DNA of 8,994 bases from Betaproteobacteria bacterium (GCA_009925955.1 RFPX01000041.1:1-8994), one strand, 5' to 3'; positions 1 to 6,511 are shown, counted from the first letter of the stretch. A program made the numbers and translations. Notes: generated by a model from the letters alone, not told the origin.

Positions 1-8
1 GGCTGTCC

Positions 9-99
9 GGAGAGATGGATGAGTGGTTTAAGTCGCACGCCTGGAAAGCGTGTGTGGGTTAATAGCCCACCGCGGGTTCGAATCCCGCTCTCTCCGCCA
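9..99 (+). tRNA. tRNA-Ser (anticodon GGA)
   Basis: Class II tRNA with a long variable arm. The acceptor stem pairs GGAGAGA (9-15) with TCTCTCC (89-95), followed by discriminator G96 and an encoded CCA (97-99). The anticodon stem CACGC/GCGTG (36-40/48-52) closes a seven-base loop with anticodon GGA at 43-45, which reads serine codons UCC and UCU. The variable arm forms a hairpin around 53-70, and the T-loop GTTCGAATC is intact. Only 8 bases precede it, so its promoter lies outside the window. A strong terminator follows at 116-150. Confidence 0.97.
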
Positions 100-115
100 A
101 CCCTTGCCTGTACCG

Positions 116-150
116 ACGCGCCCAGCACTGCCTTGGGCGCGTTTTGTTTT
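116..150 (+). terminator. Rho-independent terminator of tRNA-Ser
   Basis: A perfect 9-bp stem, ACGCGCCCA (116-124) with TGGGCGCGT (134-142), closes a 9-base loop and runs into a T-rich tract, TTTTGTTTT (142-150). It lies 17 bases after the tRNA-Ser CCA end. It insulates the tRNA from the MFS gene that starts at about 201. Confidence 0.9.
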
Positions 151-200
151 GGGGCTGGCCAGTAGGCCCTTGCGCCGTGCCTGATCACGCAAAAAGCGTC

Positions 201-1415
201 ATGGCCACTGAAACGACAGACCCACAGCCCACCGTTCCAACCCGGGTGTTGGCGGTCCTCTTGTTCGCGCAGTTTTGCGGGACGTCCCTTTGGTTCGCAG
301 CCAATGCGGTGATGCCAGACCTGGAGCGTGCGCAAGGCTGGCCTGCGCAAACCGCAGCCGCCTTGACCTCGGCCCTTCAGATGGGCTTTATCGCAGGCAC
401 CTTGTTCTTCGCACTCCTGGCGATTGCCGACCGGTTCGCGCCTCGCCGGGTGTTTCTTCTGTGCAGCCTGGCCGGCGCGGCCTGCACGCTGGGCTCGGGC
501 TGGTGGGCGCATGACCTGTGGGCCCTGAAGGCCTGGCGGGTGGCGGCGGGCTTTTGCTTGGCTGGCATCTACCCCGTGGGTATGAAGATCGCTTCGCAGT
601 GGTACCGCAACGGCTTGGGCCATGCACTGGGCTGGTTGTTGGCCGCGCTGGTGCTGGGGTCGGCAGCGCCACACGCCCTGCGTGGACTGACCGCCTTGGG
701 CGCCGAGGTGGAGTGGACCTGGGTGTTCCCGGGCGTGGCGGCCTTGGTGGTGTTGGGCGGCGTGTTGCAGTACGTGTTGCTGCCAGACGCGCCAGGTGCC
801 CAAGAGTCGGCCAAAAACGCCCGGGGTTTCGATGGCCGAGCCCTGGGCACCCTGTGGTTCGATCGGCGCGTCAGGGCCTCGGTCTTTGGCTATTTCGGCC
901 ACATGTGGGAGCTCTACACGATGTGGGTGGCCGTGCCCTTGCTGCTGGCCGCACGGCTGGACGGGGCGCTGGCATCCTTTGTGGCCTTTGCGGTCTTGGG
1001 TTCGGGGGCATTGACCTGTGCGTGGGGCGGGCAGTGGTCGAGGCGTTGGGGCAGTGCACGCGTGGCGGCGGGCTTTTTGCTGACCAGCGGTCTGTGCGCA
1101 GCCTTGGCACCGTGGATGGTGGAGGCCGGGGAAGTGCTCTTTTACGCTTGGCTCATGGTGTGGGGGTTGAGCGTCTCATCCGACTCGCCCCAGTTTTCGG
1201 CGCTCACGGCTCGAAACGCACCACCGCATGCGGTGGGCAGCGTGCTGACGCTCACCAACAGCATTGGCTTTGCCATTTCTATTGTGAGCATTGAGTGGAT
1301 GTCCCATCTGCTGCAGCGCTGGGCTGTTGCAGACTTGATGCCCATCCTGGCGTTGGGCCCGGCGCTGGGTCTTTGGATGCTCAGGCCGCTGCTGCGGGAA
1401 AGCCCCCAACGGTGA
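201..1415 (+). CDS. MFS transporter, 12 membrane segments
   Basis: A 404-residue inner-membrane transporter of the major facilitator superfamily; the substrate cannot be told from the sequence. Twelve hydrophobic segments run from about residue 15 to 395. A basic loop DRFAPRR (77-83) sits between helices 2 and 3, where MFS motif A falls. A longer hydrophilic loop (about 196-222) separates the two six-helix halves. Other landmarks are GYFGHMWELY (230-239) at the start of the second half and SSDSPQFSAL (326-335) in helix 10. I chose ATG 201 because the frame opens upstream at TTG 144, inside the T tract of the tRNA-Ser terminator, so a longer protein is unlikely. No clear Shine-Dalgarno precedes 201; a small ACGC-A5-GCGT inverted repeat (187-199) sits where it would be. 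The gene stands alone between two tRNAs and its stop is only 13 bases from the convergent tRNA-Ala. Confidence 0.85.
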   Translation: MATETTDPQPTVPTRVLAVLLFAQFCGTSLWFAANAVMPDLERAQGWPAQTAAALTSALQMGFIAGTLFFALLAIADRFAPRRVFLLCSLAGAACTLGSGWWAHDLWALKAWRVAAGFCLAGIYPVGMKIASQWYRNGLGHALGWLLAALVLGSAAPHALRGLTALGAEVEWTWVFPGVAALVVLGGVLQYVLLPDAPGAQESAKNARGFDGRALGTLWFDRRVRASVFGYFGHMWELYTMWVAVPLLLAARLDGALASFVAFAVLGSGALTCAWGGQWSRRWGSARVAAGFLLTSGLCAALAPWMVEAGEVLFYAWLMVWGLSVSSDSPQFSALTARNAPPHAVGSVLTLTNSIGFAISIVSIEWMSHLLQRWAVADLMPILALGPALGLWMLRPLLRESPQR

Positions 1416-1428
1416 TCGGCCGCTGAGG

Positions 1429-1504
<76 letters not shown>

Positions 1505-1516
1505 TGACCAGCAAAA

Positions 1517-1522
1517 AGTGTA
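1517..1522 (-). promoter_or_regulatory. Possible -10 box of tRNA-Ala
   Basis: On the minus strand the only AT-rich stretch before the tRNA is TACACT (1522-1517), which matches TATAAT at 4 of 6 positions. It lies 12 bases before the mature 5' end at 1504. No good -35 box is seen 16-18 bases upstream, where the sequence is the 3' end of the phosphatase gene. The tRNA could also be made by read-through from that gene. Confidence 0.3.
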
Positions 1523-1531
1523 GCGCAGGCC

Positions 1532-2938
1532 TCAGCGCATGTCCTGCTCGCGCAGCACCTGGCTCCACAACTCCCGGCCCTTCGTGTCCCAAGAGCGCAG
1601 CGTCAGTGTGCGTTGGCCGCGGGTGCCGCCCACGTCCAGCGTGCAGAAGTTGCGCTGGTTCACGAAGGTGCCCGCCACGTGCAGTGCGGGGTGCTCCGGC
1701 TTGGCATTGCGGCCTGCGCCGGCGGTGGTGGGCGAACAGGTGAGTTCATGCAAGGGGTAGGTGCCCGCGCGGGGCAGCCGCAGGAGTTCGGTGTGGTGGC
1801 GGTCACCCGAGGCGATCATCACCCCACGGATGCCCTGGTCCTGCAGCCACTTGAGGAACCCATCGCGCTCGGCGCGGAAGTTGTGCCAGCCCTCAAATCG
1901 CTGGGGGTCGTTGAGCACCTGGCTGCCGCTCACGATCACCTTGAAGGTGGCCGTGGAGGCCAAGAGCGCGTTCTTGAGCCATCGCATCTGGCCTGCGCCG
2001 AGCATGGTCTTGTCGGGGTTGTCGCGGTCACGGTCGCTGTCGCGGTGGTAGCGGCCGTCCAACAGAAAGAACTCGATGTCGGACTCCATGAAGGATCCGA
2101 ACACACCGGGTACCTCAGGCAGCCCCCAGCTGCGGTTGGCCCACTGCCGCTTGAAGATGTCCAGCGCTGCCCCCTTCAAGGAAAAACTGCTGTTGGCGTC
2201 GTTGGGGCCGAAGTCGTGGTCGTCCCAAGTGGCGACGTGGCGGCCGGTGCGCAGCAGGGCCTGCAACTCGGGCAGGGCGCGGTCATGCCGCCAGCGGTAG
2301 GCCATGCCTTCCGCGCTGGTGTAGTCGTTCTCCCGGTAGTAAACGTTGTCGCCCATCCACACGGTGAGGTCGGGCTTGGCTTGTGCCATGGCGCCGAAAA
2401 TCTCGTAGTCGCCGCCATACGGTGTGCCATCGCGGTCGCGTGCGGGTTCGTTGATGTAGGTGCAGGAACTCAGCATCACGCGGGTTTCAGGGGCGTGCAC
2501 CCCCTGGCGAAACTGCCATCGGGCATGGGTGCGAAACGAAAGGGCCACGTCTTGCGCACGCCCGTCGACCAGGACGCGGTAACCGTAGGCCTGGCCAGCC
2601 TCCAACCCGGTGAGGCGGGCCACGGCGGTGCCCGGCGCCACCTGCGTGTCGGTTTGCACCCGCACGCGGCGCACGGCGCCCGCCGCCGGGTTCTGCGTGG
2701 GCGCCGTACCGGCAGCCAAGGGCCAGAACTCGAGTTCCACGGAACCGGGCCGCTCGGTCAGCACCCAGATCGAGGCGTTGTGCATGTCCACATCACCCAC
2801 CATAGGGCCTGCTCGCAGCGCGTTGGGCGCCTCGGCGGTGGATGCAGGGGATCCCGACCGTTGGGCGTGCGCAGGCAGCGCCACCACGAGGCCGGCCAAG
2901 GCCACAGAAAGGCTCAGTACCGTTACGATCTTGCTCAT
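1532..2938 (-). CDS. PhoD-like alkaline phosphatase/phosphodiesterase, secreted
   Basis: A 468-residue metallophosphoesterase of the PhoD family, which releases phosphate from phosphomono- or diesters outside the cytoplasm. Residues 1-25 form a Sec-type signal peptide (one lysine, a hydrophobic core, cleavage after AHA, before Gln26) without twin arginines, unlike the Tat signal of Bacillus PhoD. The Fn3-like PhoD N-domain spans about 40-140. The metallo domain shows LSSCTY (156-161), MGDNVYY (195-201), the WDDHDFGPND block (238-247) and SGDRHHTEL (377-385), the expected metal and active-site motifs. HELTCSP (397-403) replaces the more usual ELTGSP. I chose ATG 2938 because GGGAG lies 11 bases upstream of it but only 2 bases from the alternative ATG at 2947. 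Its start codon overlaps the region where the divergent hydrolase begins. The exact substrate is unknown. Confidence 0.88.
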   Translation of the reverse strand: MSKIVTVLSLSVALAGLVVALPAHAQRSGSPASTAEAPNALRAGPMVGDVDMHNASIWVLTERPGSVELEFWPLAAGTAPTQNPAAGAVRRVRVQTDTQVAPGTAVARLTGLEAGQAYGYRVLVDGRAQDVALSFRTHARWQFRQGVHAPETRVMLSSCTYINEPARDRDGTPYGGDYEIFGAMAQAKPDLTVWMGDNVYYRENDYTSAEGMAYRWRHDRALPELQALLRTGRHVATWDDHDFGPNDANSSFSLKGAALDIFKRQWANRSWGLPEVPGVFGSFMESDIEFFLLDGRYHRDSDRDRDNPDKTMLGAGQMRWLKNALLASTATFKVIVSGSQVLNDPQRFEGWHNFRAERDGFLKWLQDQGIRGVMIASGDRHHTELLRLPRAGTYPLHELTCSPTTAGAGRNAKPEHPALHVAGTFVNQRNFCTLDVGGTRGQRTLTLRSWDTKGRELWSQVLREQDMR

Positions 2939-2945
2939 GAACACC

Positions 2946-3830
2946 ATGACTCCCGAGGGCTACAGCCGGGCCTACAACAACCGCCTGCTGGTGCCCGACT
3001 TTCAGAACATCTTGCGATTATGGGATGAGGAGTCGGCTCAGGCCCGCCAGGCCCTGGAGCACCAGGGGCTGGGCCACTGGAACCTGGCGTATGGGCCGCG
3101 GCCGCTCAACACGCTCGATCTCATCCAGCCGGCACAGGCCGGGGGTGGGGCGGGTGCGCCCATCCTGGTCTTCATCCACGGGGGTTATTGGCGGATGCTC
3201 GACAAGTCCGCTCAAACCTTCATCGCGCCGCGCTTGAGCCAACGCGGCGCCATGGTGGTGATTCCGAACTATTCCCTGGCCCCCAGCGTGGGCCTGGAGG
3301 ACATCAGCCTGGAGATTGCGCAGGCCTTGGCATGGGTGTGGGCCCACGCGCGCCAATGGGGCGGTGACCCCCAGCGCATCGTGGTGGCGGGCCATTCGGC
3401 CGGCGGGCATCTCACGGCCATGGCCTTGAGTTGCCAGGCCGACGTGCTGGGCCGCGCCATGGGCTTGAAGCTGCCGCGTCAACTGAGCACGCGCGGCGTG
3501 GCCATTTCAGGTTTGTTTGATTTGGCGCCACTGGTGCATTGCGATTGGCTGATGCCCGACATCCGGCTGACGCCGGAGTCGATTCAGCGGCTGAGCCCTG
3601 TGCGGTGGTCGGCGCCCAGAGCCTGTGGCCTGACGGTGGTGGCCGGGGAATTGGAAAGCGAGGAGTTCCACCGACAAAACCGGTTGCTTGAGCAAGCCTG
3701 GGGAACCACGGCGGTTCAGCGGGTCGAGCCGATTGCGCAGCGCAACCACTTCAGCGTGCTGCTGGACCTGATGCACACCAACAGCCGCTTGAGCACCCTG
3801 ATTGATCAGGCGCTGGGCCTGCCGGCGTGA
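2946..3830 (+). CDS. Alpha/beta hydrolase, arylformamidase-like
   Basis: A 294-residue cytoplasmic serine hydrolase with no signal peptide. The oxyanion-hole motif HGGYW (78-82) is the hallmark of the arylformamidase/BD-FAE esterase group. The nucleophile elbow GHSAGG (149-154) gives Ser151, and His268 in RNHFSVL is the likely catalytic base. The acid should lie in GELESEEFHRQ (234-244), where Asp is usual but only Glu is present. Arylformamidases hydrolyse N-formylkynurenine; no other kynurenine gene is nearby, so a general carboxylesterase is equally likely. The frame is open back to 2610, but that part is antisense to the phosphatase gene. The start is 2946 or 2937 (three residues longer). 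Neither has a clear Shine-Dalgarno. The gene is divergent from the phosphatase, with no intergenic DNA to hold a promoter outside coding sequence. Confidence 0.82.
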   Translation: MTPEGYSRAYNNRLLVPDFQNILRLWDEESAQARQALEHQGLGHWNLAYGPRPLNTLDLIQPAQAGGGAGAPILVFIHGGYWRMLDKSAQTFIAPRLSQRGAMVVIPNYSLAPSVGLEDISLEIAQALAWVWAHARQWGGDPQRIVVAGHSAGGHLTAMALSCQADVLGRAMGLKLPRQLSTRGVAISGLFDLAPLVHCDWLMPDIRLTPESIQRLSPVRWSAPRACGLTVVAGELESEEFHRQNRLLEQAWGTTAVQRVEPIAQRNHFSVLLDLMHTNSRLSTLIDQALGLPA

Positions 3831-3874
3831 AGTCAGCGGCCATGGTGGTCCGTGCTATAGGGGTCGAGGTCCCG

Positions 3875-3911
3875 ATAGGCTTTCACTAAGCTCAGGATTG
3901 AGCGATTCCAT
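3875..3911. promoter_or_regulatory. Candidate OxyR binding site upstream of rubrerythrin
   Basis: The sequence reads ATAG (3875-3878), N7, CTAA (3886-3889), N7, ATTG (3897-3900), N7, CCAT (3908-3911). OxyR's consensus is ATAG-N7-CTAT-N7-ATAG-N7-CTAT, so all three spacings are exact and 13 of 16 core bases match. Both halves also keep the T-N11-A core of LysR-type regulators (T3876/A3888 and T3898/A3910). The site ends at the first base of a plausible -35 box (3911-3916), which is where OxyR binds when it activates. The target gene, a peroxide reductase, fits. The call is made by eye and another LysR-type regulator is possible. Confidence 0.5.
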
Positions 3912-3940
3912 TGGAAGGGGTTCGCATCTCACGGTATCGT
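3911..3940 (+). promoter_or_regulatory. Possible sigma-70 promoter of rubrerythrin
   Basis: TTGGAA (3911-3916) and TATCGT (3935-3940) are separated by 18 bases. Each matches the consensus at 4 of 6 positions, a weak promoter of the kind that needs an activator. Transcription would begin at about 3947 and leave a leader of about 60 bases before the ATG at 4009. An alternative is the extended -10 TG-C-TATAGG (3853-3861), which would put the OxyR-like site downstream of the start point. Confidence 0.35.
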
Positions 3941-3991
3941 ATCGGGGTTGTCCTGGATAAAGTGTCCAAGACACAGCACCTCAACCCCAAT
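3941..3991 (+). repeat. Nested inverted repeats in the rubrerythrin leader
   Basis: An outer inverted repeat pairs GGGGTTG (3944-3950) with CAACCCC (3982-3988) and extends by two A-T pairs (3941-3942 with 3990-3991) beyond one mismatch. Inside it lies a second perfect repeat, GTGTC (3962-3966) and GACAC (3970-3974), around the trinucleotide CAA. The structure ends five bases before the Shine-Dalgarno GGAG (3996-3999), so it would not hide it directly. It could be an RNA leader structure or, for the inner repeat, an operator. Confidence 0.4.
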
Positions 3992-4008
3992 CAATGGAGA
4001 TGGACTCG

Positions 4009-4431
4009 ATGGGACTCAAAGGTACCAAGACCGAGCAGAACCTGAAGGACGCCTTTGCAGGCGAATCCCAGGCCAACCGCCGCTACCTCTACTTCGCAAA
4101 CAAGGCTGACGTTGAAGGCCAGAACGACGTGGCAGCGCTGTTCCGTTCCACCGCTGAAGGTGAGACCGGCCACGCCCACGGCCACCTGGAATTCCTGGAG
4201 CAGGGTTCTGGTGACCCGGCCACCGGCCTGCCCATCGGCAGCAGCCGCCAAAACCTGATGGCCGCAGTGGCTGGCGAAACGCACGAGTACACCGACATGT
4301 ACCCGGGCATGGCCAAGACCGCTCGCGACGAAGGTTTCGACGAGATTGCCGATTGGTTTGAGACGCTGGCCAAGGCCGAGCGTTCGCACGCCAACCGCTA
4401 CCAGAAGGCACTGGACGCCCTGGTCGACTGA
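4009..4431 (+). CDS. rbr: Rubrerythrin (diiron peroxidase) without rubredoxin domain
   Basis: A 140-residue ferritin-like diiron protein that reduces hydrogen peroxide to water in the cytoplasm. The diiron ligand set of rubrerythrins is complete: Glu19, E52-x-x-H55, E90-x-x-E93 (ETHE) and E124-x-x-H127 (ERSH), spread over four helices. The C-terminal rubredoxin domain with its Cys4 iron, present in classical rubrerythrin of about 190 residues, is absent, so electrons must come from another protein. The start is ATG 4009, with GGAG at 3996-3999 nine bases upstream; ATGs at 3994 and 4000 overlap that Shine-Dalgarno. A terminator follows at 4455, and an iron-sulfur protein and DUF3501 come next on the same strand. 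The OxyR-like site at 3875-3911 suggests peroxide induction. Confidence 0.93.
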   Translation: MGLKGTKTEQNLKDAFAGESQANRRYLYFANKADVEGQNDVAALFRSTAEGETGHAHGHLEFLEQGSGDPATGLPIGSSRQNLMAAVAGETHEYTDMYPGMAKTARDEGFDEIADWFETLAKAERSHANRYQKALDALVD

Positions 4432-4454
4432 TCAGAGCAGCCCTTAGCCTGCAG

Positions 4455-4480
4455 GAAGGGGCCCAGTGCCCCTTTCTTGT
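4455..4480 (+). terminator. Hairpin terminator after rubrerythrin
   Basis: AAGGGGC (4456-4462) pairs perfectly with GCCCCTT (4468-4474) around the loop CCAGT, and G4455 can add a G-U pair with T4475. The T-rich run TTTCTTGTT (4473-4481) follows. It lies 24 bases after the rubrerythrin stop and 46 bases before the iron-sulfur gene, in which I see no convincing promoter. It may therefore be a partial terminator that sets rubrerythrin above its downstream partners. Confidence 0.75.
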
Positions 4481-4526
4481 TCCTACTGTCCCGTTTGCAA
4501 GACCCCTAACCACCCACACATCCATC

Positions 4527-5873
4527 ATGAGCAGAGAAGGCAGCCTAGAAGCGCCCACCCGGCACCCCATCGACTGGCAGAACCCTGAGTTCTACAACGA
4601 AGAAAAGTGCTTTGACGAGATGGAGCGCATCTTCGACATCTGCCACGGTTGCCGCCGCTGCGTGAGCCTGTGCCAGAGTTTTCCCACCTTGTTCGACCTG
4701 GTGGACGAGGGCCCCACGGGTGAAGTGGACGGGGTAAAGAAGGCCGACTACTGGAAGGTGGTTGACCAGTGCTACCTGTGTGACCTGTGCTACCTGACCA
4801 AGTGCCCTTATGTGCCGCCGCACGAGTGGAACCTGGACTTCCCGCACACCATGCTGCGCGCCAAGGCGATCAAGTTCCAAAAGGGTGAACTCAAGCGCGG
4901 CGAGAAGTTTTTGGCCTCCACCGATGTGCACGGCCAGTTCGCCGGCATTCCCATCGTGGTGCAGGCGGTCAACGCCGTCAAGAAGACCAAGTTCGCCCGC
5001 CAGGTGATGGATTCGCAACTGGGCGTGCACCCCGATGCATGGATGCCTGATTTGGCCTCCGAGCGCTTTCGCTGGAGCGCGCCCAAAGCCCGCTACAAGC
5101 AGGTCACCAATGGCGAGCGCACCCTGGGCAAGGTGGCGATCTTCTCCACCTGCTATGTGAATTACAACGAGCCCGGCATCGGGCACGACCTGCTCAAGAT
5201 CCTTGACCACAACGAGATTCCATACGTGATCGTGGACAAGGAAAGCTGCTGTGGCATGCCCAAGCTGGAGCTCGGCGACCTGCAGTCGGTGGCCCAGAGC
5301 AAAGAACAGAACATTCCGGTGCTGGCGCGCTACGCCAAGGAGGGCTATCAAATCCTGTCAGCCGTGCCCTCGTGCACGCTGATGTTCAAGCAGGAGATCC
5401 CGCTCATGTTCCCGGGCTGCGCCGATACGCAGGCCGTGAAGAAGGCGATGATGGACCCCTTCGAGTACCTGATGCTGCGCAACCGCGACGGCCTCTTGAA
5501 GACCGACTTCAAGACCGCCTTGGGCAAGGTTTCGTACCACATCCCCTGCCACGGCCGTGTGCAGAACATCGGCAAGAAAACCGAAGAGATGTTCAAGCTC
5601 ATTGGCACCAAGGTCGATGTTCAGCTCAACACGGTGGAGCGCTGCTCGGGCCACGCCGGAACCTACGGCGTGAAGAAGGACTACCACAAGGTGGCCATGA
5701 AGATCGGCAAGCCCGTCTTCCGGGCCATGGCCAAAGACAACCCCGACTTCATCTCCAGCGATTGCGCCCTGGCCGGGCATCACATCGCCCAGGGCATGAA
5801 GGAAGCCGGCACCCCCGCGCAGGCCTTGCAGCATCCGCTGAGCCTGGTGCGCCGTGCCTATGGCATGGCTTGA
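4527..5873 (+). CDS. Iron-sulfur electron-transfer protein, GlpC/HdrD-like
   Basis: A 448-residue soluble protein of the GlpC/GlcF/HdrD group (COG0247), which passes electrons through 4Fe-4S clusters. The first ferredoxin motif is C39-x2-C42-x2-C45-x3-C49, followed by Gln rather than Pro. The second is C82-x2-C85-x2-C88-x4-C93-Pro, one residue longer than the usual x3. Two CCG-type domains follow. The first has C209, C241-C242-G and C283. The second has C341-H, then CSGHAGTYG (373-381) where GlpC-type proteins have CCG, and C413. No transmembrane helix is visible. The start has no clear Shine-Dalgarno but fits the spacing. DUF3501 begins 22 bases after the stop. The neighbours suggest it donates electrons to the rubredoxin-less rubrerythrin; this is inference. 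A dehydrogenase subunit is less likely because no FAD-containing partner is present. Confidence 0.88.
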   Translation: MSREGSLEAPTRHPIDWQNPEFYNEEKCFDEMERIFDICHGCRRCVSLCQSFPTLFDLVDEGPTGEVDGVKKADYWKVVDQCYLCDLCYLTKCPYVPPHEWNLDFPHTMLRAKAIKFQKGELKRGEKFLASTDVHGQFAGIPIVVQAVNAVKKTKFARQVMDSQLGVHPDAWMPDLASERFRWSAPKARYKQVTNGERTLGKVAIFSTCYVNYNEPGIGHDLLKILDHNEIPYVIVDKESCCGMPKLELGDLQSVAQSKEQNIPVLARYAKEGYQILSAVPSCTLMFKQEIPLMFPGCADTQAVKKAMMDPFEYLMLRNRDGLLKTDFKTALGKVSYHIPCHGRVQNIGKKTEEMFKLIGTKVDVQLNTVERCSGHAGTYGVKKDYHKVAMKIGKPVFRAMAKDNPDFISSDCALAGHHIAQGMKEAGTPAQALQHPLSLVRRAYGMA

Positions 5874-5895
5874 TTCAACAACAGGAGTTCACAAC

Positions 5896-6477
5896 ATGAC
5901 GACCATCGCACGCGATAGCCTCATGACCCTTGAGGCGTACTCAAAGATCCGCAAGGCCAGCCGCGCCGAAGCCATCGCCCACCGCAAACTGCGCAGTGTG
6001 CAACTGGGCGACCACATCACGCTGCAGTTTGAGGACGAGCTGACCATCCGCCGCCAGATCCAGGAGATGCTGCACATCGAAAAGATCTTCGATGAAGAAG
6101 GCATCACCAGCGAGATTGAGGCGTACGCACCGCTGATCCCTGATGGCAGCAACTGGAAGGCCACCATGCTGCTGGAGTACCCGGATGTGCACGAGCGCAA
6201 GCGCGAGTTGGCCCGGCTGATCGGCGTGGAAGACCGCATGTTCATCGAAGTCGAAGGCCATGGCCGCGTGTACGCGATTGCCGACGAAGACCTCGACCGT
6301 GAGAACGACGAGAAGACCTCGTCGGTGCACTTCGTGCGTTTCGAGTTCACCAAGGACATGCGCGACGCCATTCGCGCCGGCGCCGCTGTCAAGCTCGGCT
6401 GCGACCACACCAACTACCCCGCACATGTGGGCATTGCCCCGGACACCCTGGCCAGCCTGGCCGGTGACCTGAAGTGA
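5896..6477 (+). CDS. DUF3501 family protein
   Basis: A 193-residue soluble protein that I recognise as DUF3501, a family of unknown function. The landmarks are FEDELT (45-50), QIQEMLHIE (54-62), AYAPLIP (76-82), ATMLLEY (89-95), SSVHFVRFEF (142-151) and a C-terminal CDHTNYPAH (169-177). The Cys169, His171 and His177 group, with His145, could bind a metal, but this is a guess. The start is ATG 5896, with AGGAG at 5883-5887 eight bases upstream; the ATG at 5854 would overlap the upstream gene and has no such site. It lies 22 bases after the iron-sulfur gene, so the two are almost surely co-transcribed. I recall the order rubrerythrin, iron-sulfur protein, DUF3501 from other betaproteobacteria, which suggests a shared task. 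Confidence 0.9.
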   Translation: MTTIARDSLMTLEAYSKIRKASRAEAIAHRKLRSVQLGDHITLQFEDELTIRRQIQEMLHIEKIFDEEGITSEIEAYAPLIPDGSNWKATMLLEYPDVHERKRELARLIGVEDRMFIEVEGHGRVYAIADEDLDRENDEKTSSVHFVRFEFTKDMRDAIRAGAAVKLGCDHTNYPAHVGIAPDTLASLAGDLK

Positions 6478-6500
6478 AAATGGGGTCGGAGTCATTTTTC
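6477..6500 (+). repeat. Short hairpin with a repeat-like GGGGTCGGAGTC core
   Basis: AAAATG (6477-6482) and CATTTT (6493-6498) form an inverted repeat around GGGTCGGAGT, followed by TC. It begins on the last base of the DUF3501 stop codon and fills most of the 34-base gap before the next gene. The stem is AT-rich and weak, so termination would be poor. The core resembles the GGGGTCAGAGTC motif that I recall as a dispersed repeat in proteobacteria; I could not check copy number. Confidence 0.3.
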
Positions 6501-6511
6501 GAGACGTCCAT

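Noticed and set aside
144..200. TTG-initiated extension of the MFS protein
   Set aside because: The start would sit in the T tract of the tRNA-Ser terminator, and the added residues are not membrane-like or conserved in appearance.
2610..2945. N-terminal extension of the hydrolase
   Set aside because: The added residues are antisense to the phosphatase and look like shadow sequence. Family similarity begins near MTPEGYSRAYNNR.
1613..3028. 471-residue plus-strand frame opposite the phosphatase
   Set aside because: It has no recognisable domain and is rich in Val/Gly/His in the way antisense shadows are. The opposite strand has a signal peptide and all PhoD motifs.
3855..3874. Possible terminator after the hydrolase (GGGG...CCC)
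   Set aside because: The stem is only 3-4 bp and no T tract follows.
4545..5351. 268-residue minus-strand frame opposite the iron-sulfur gene
   Set aside because: Its strand partner has two ferredoxin motifs and CCG domains. The reverse frame has none and a shadow-like composition.
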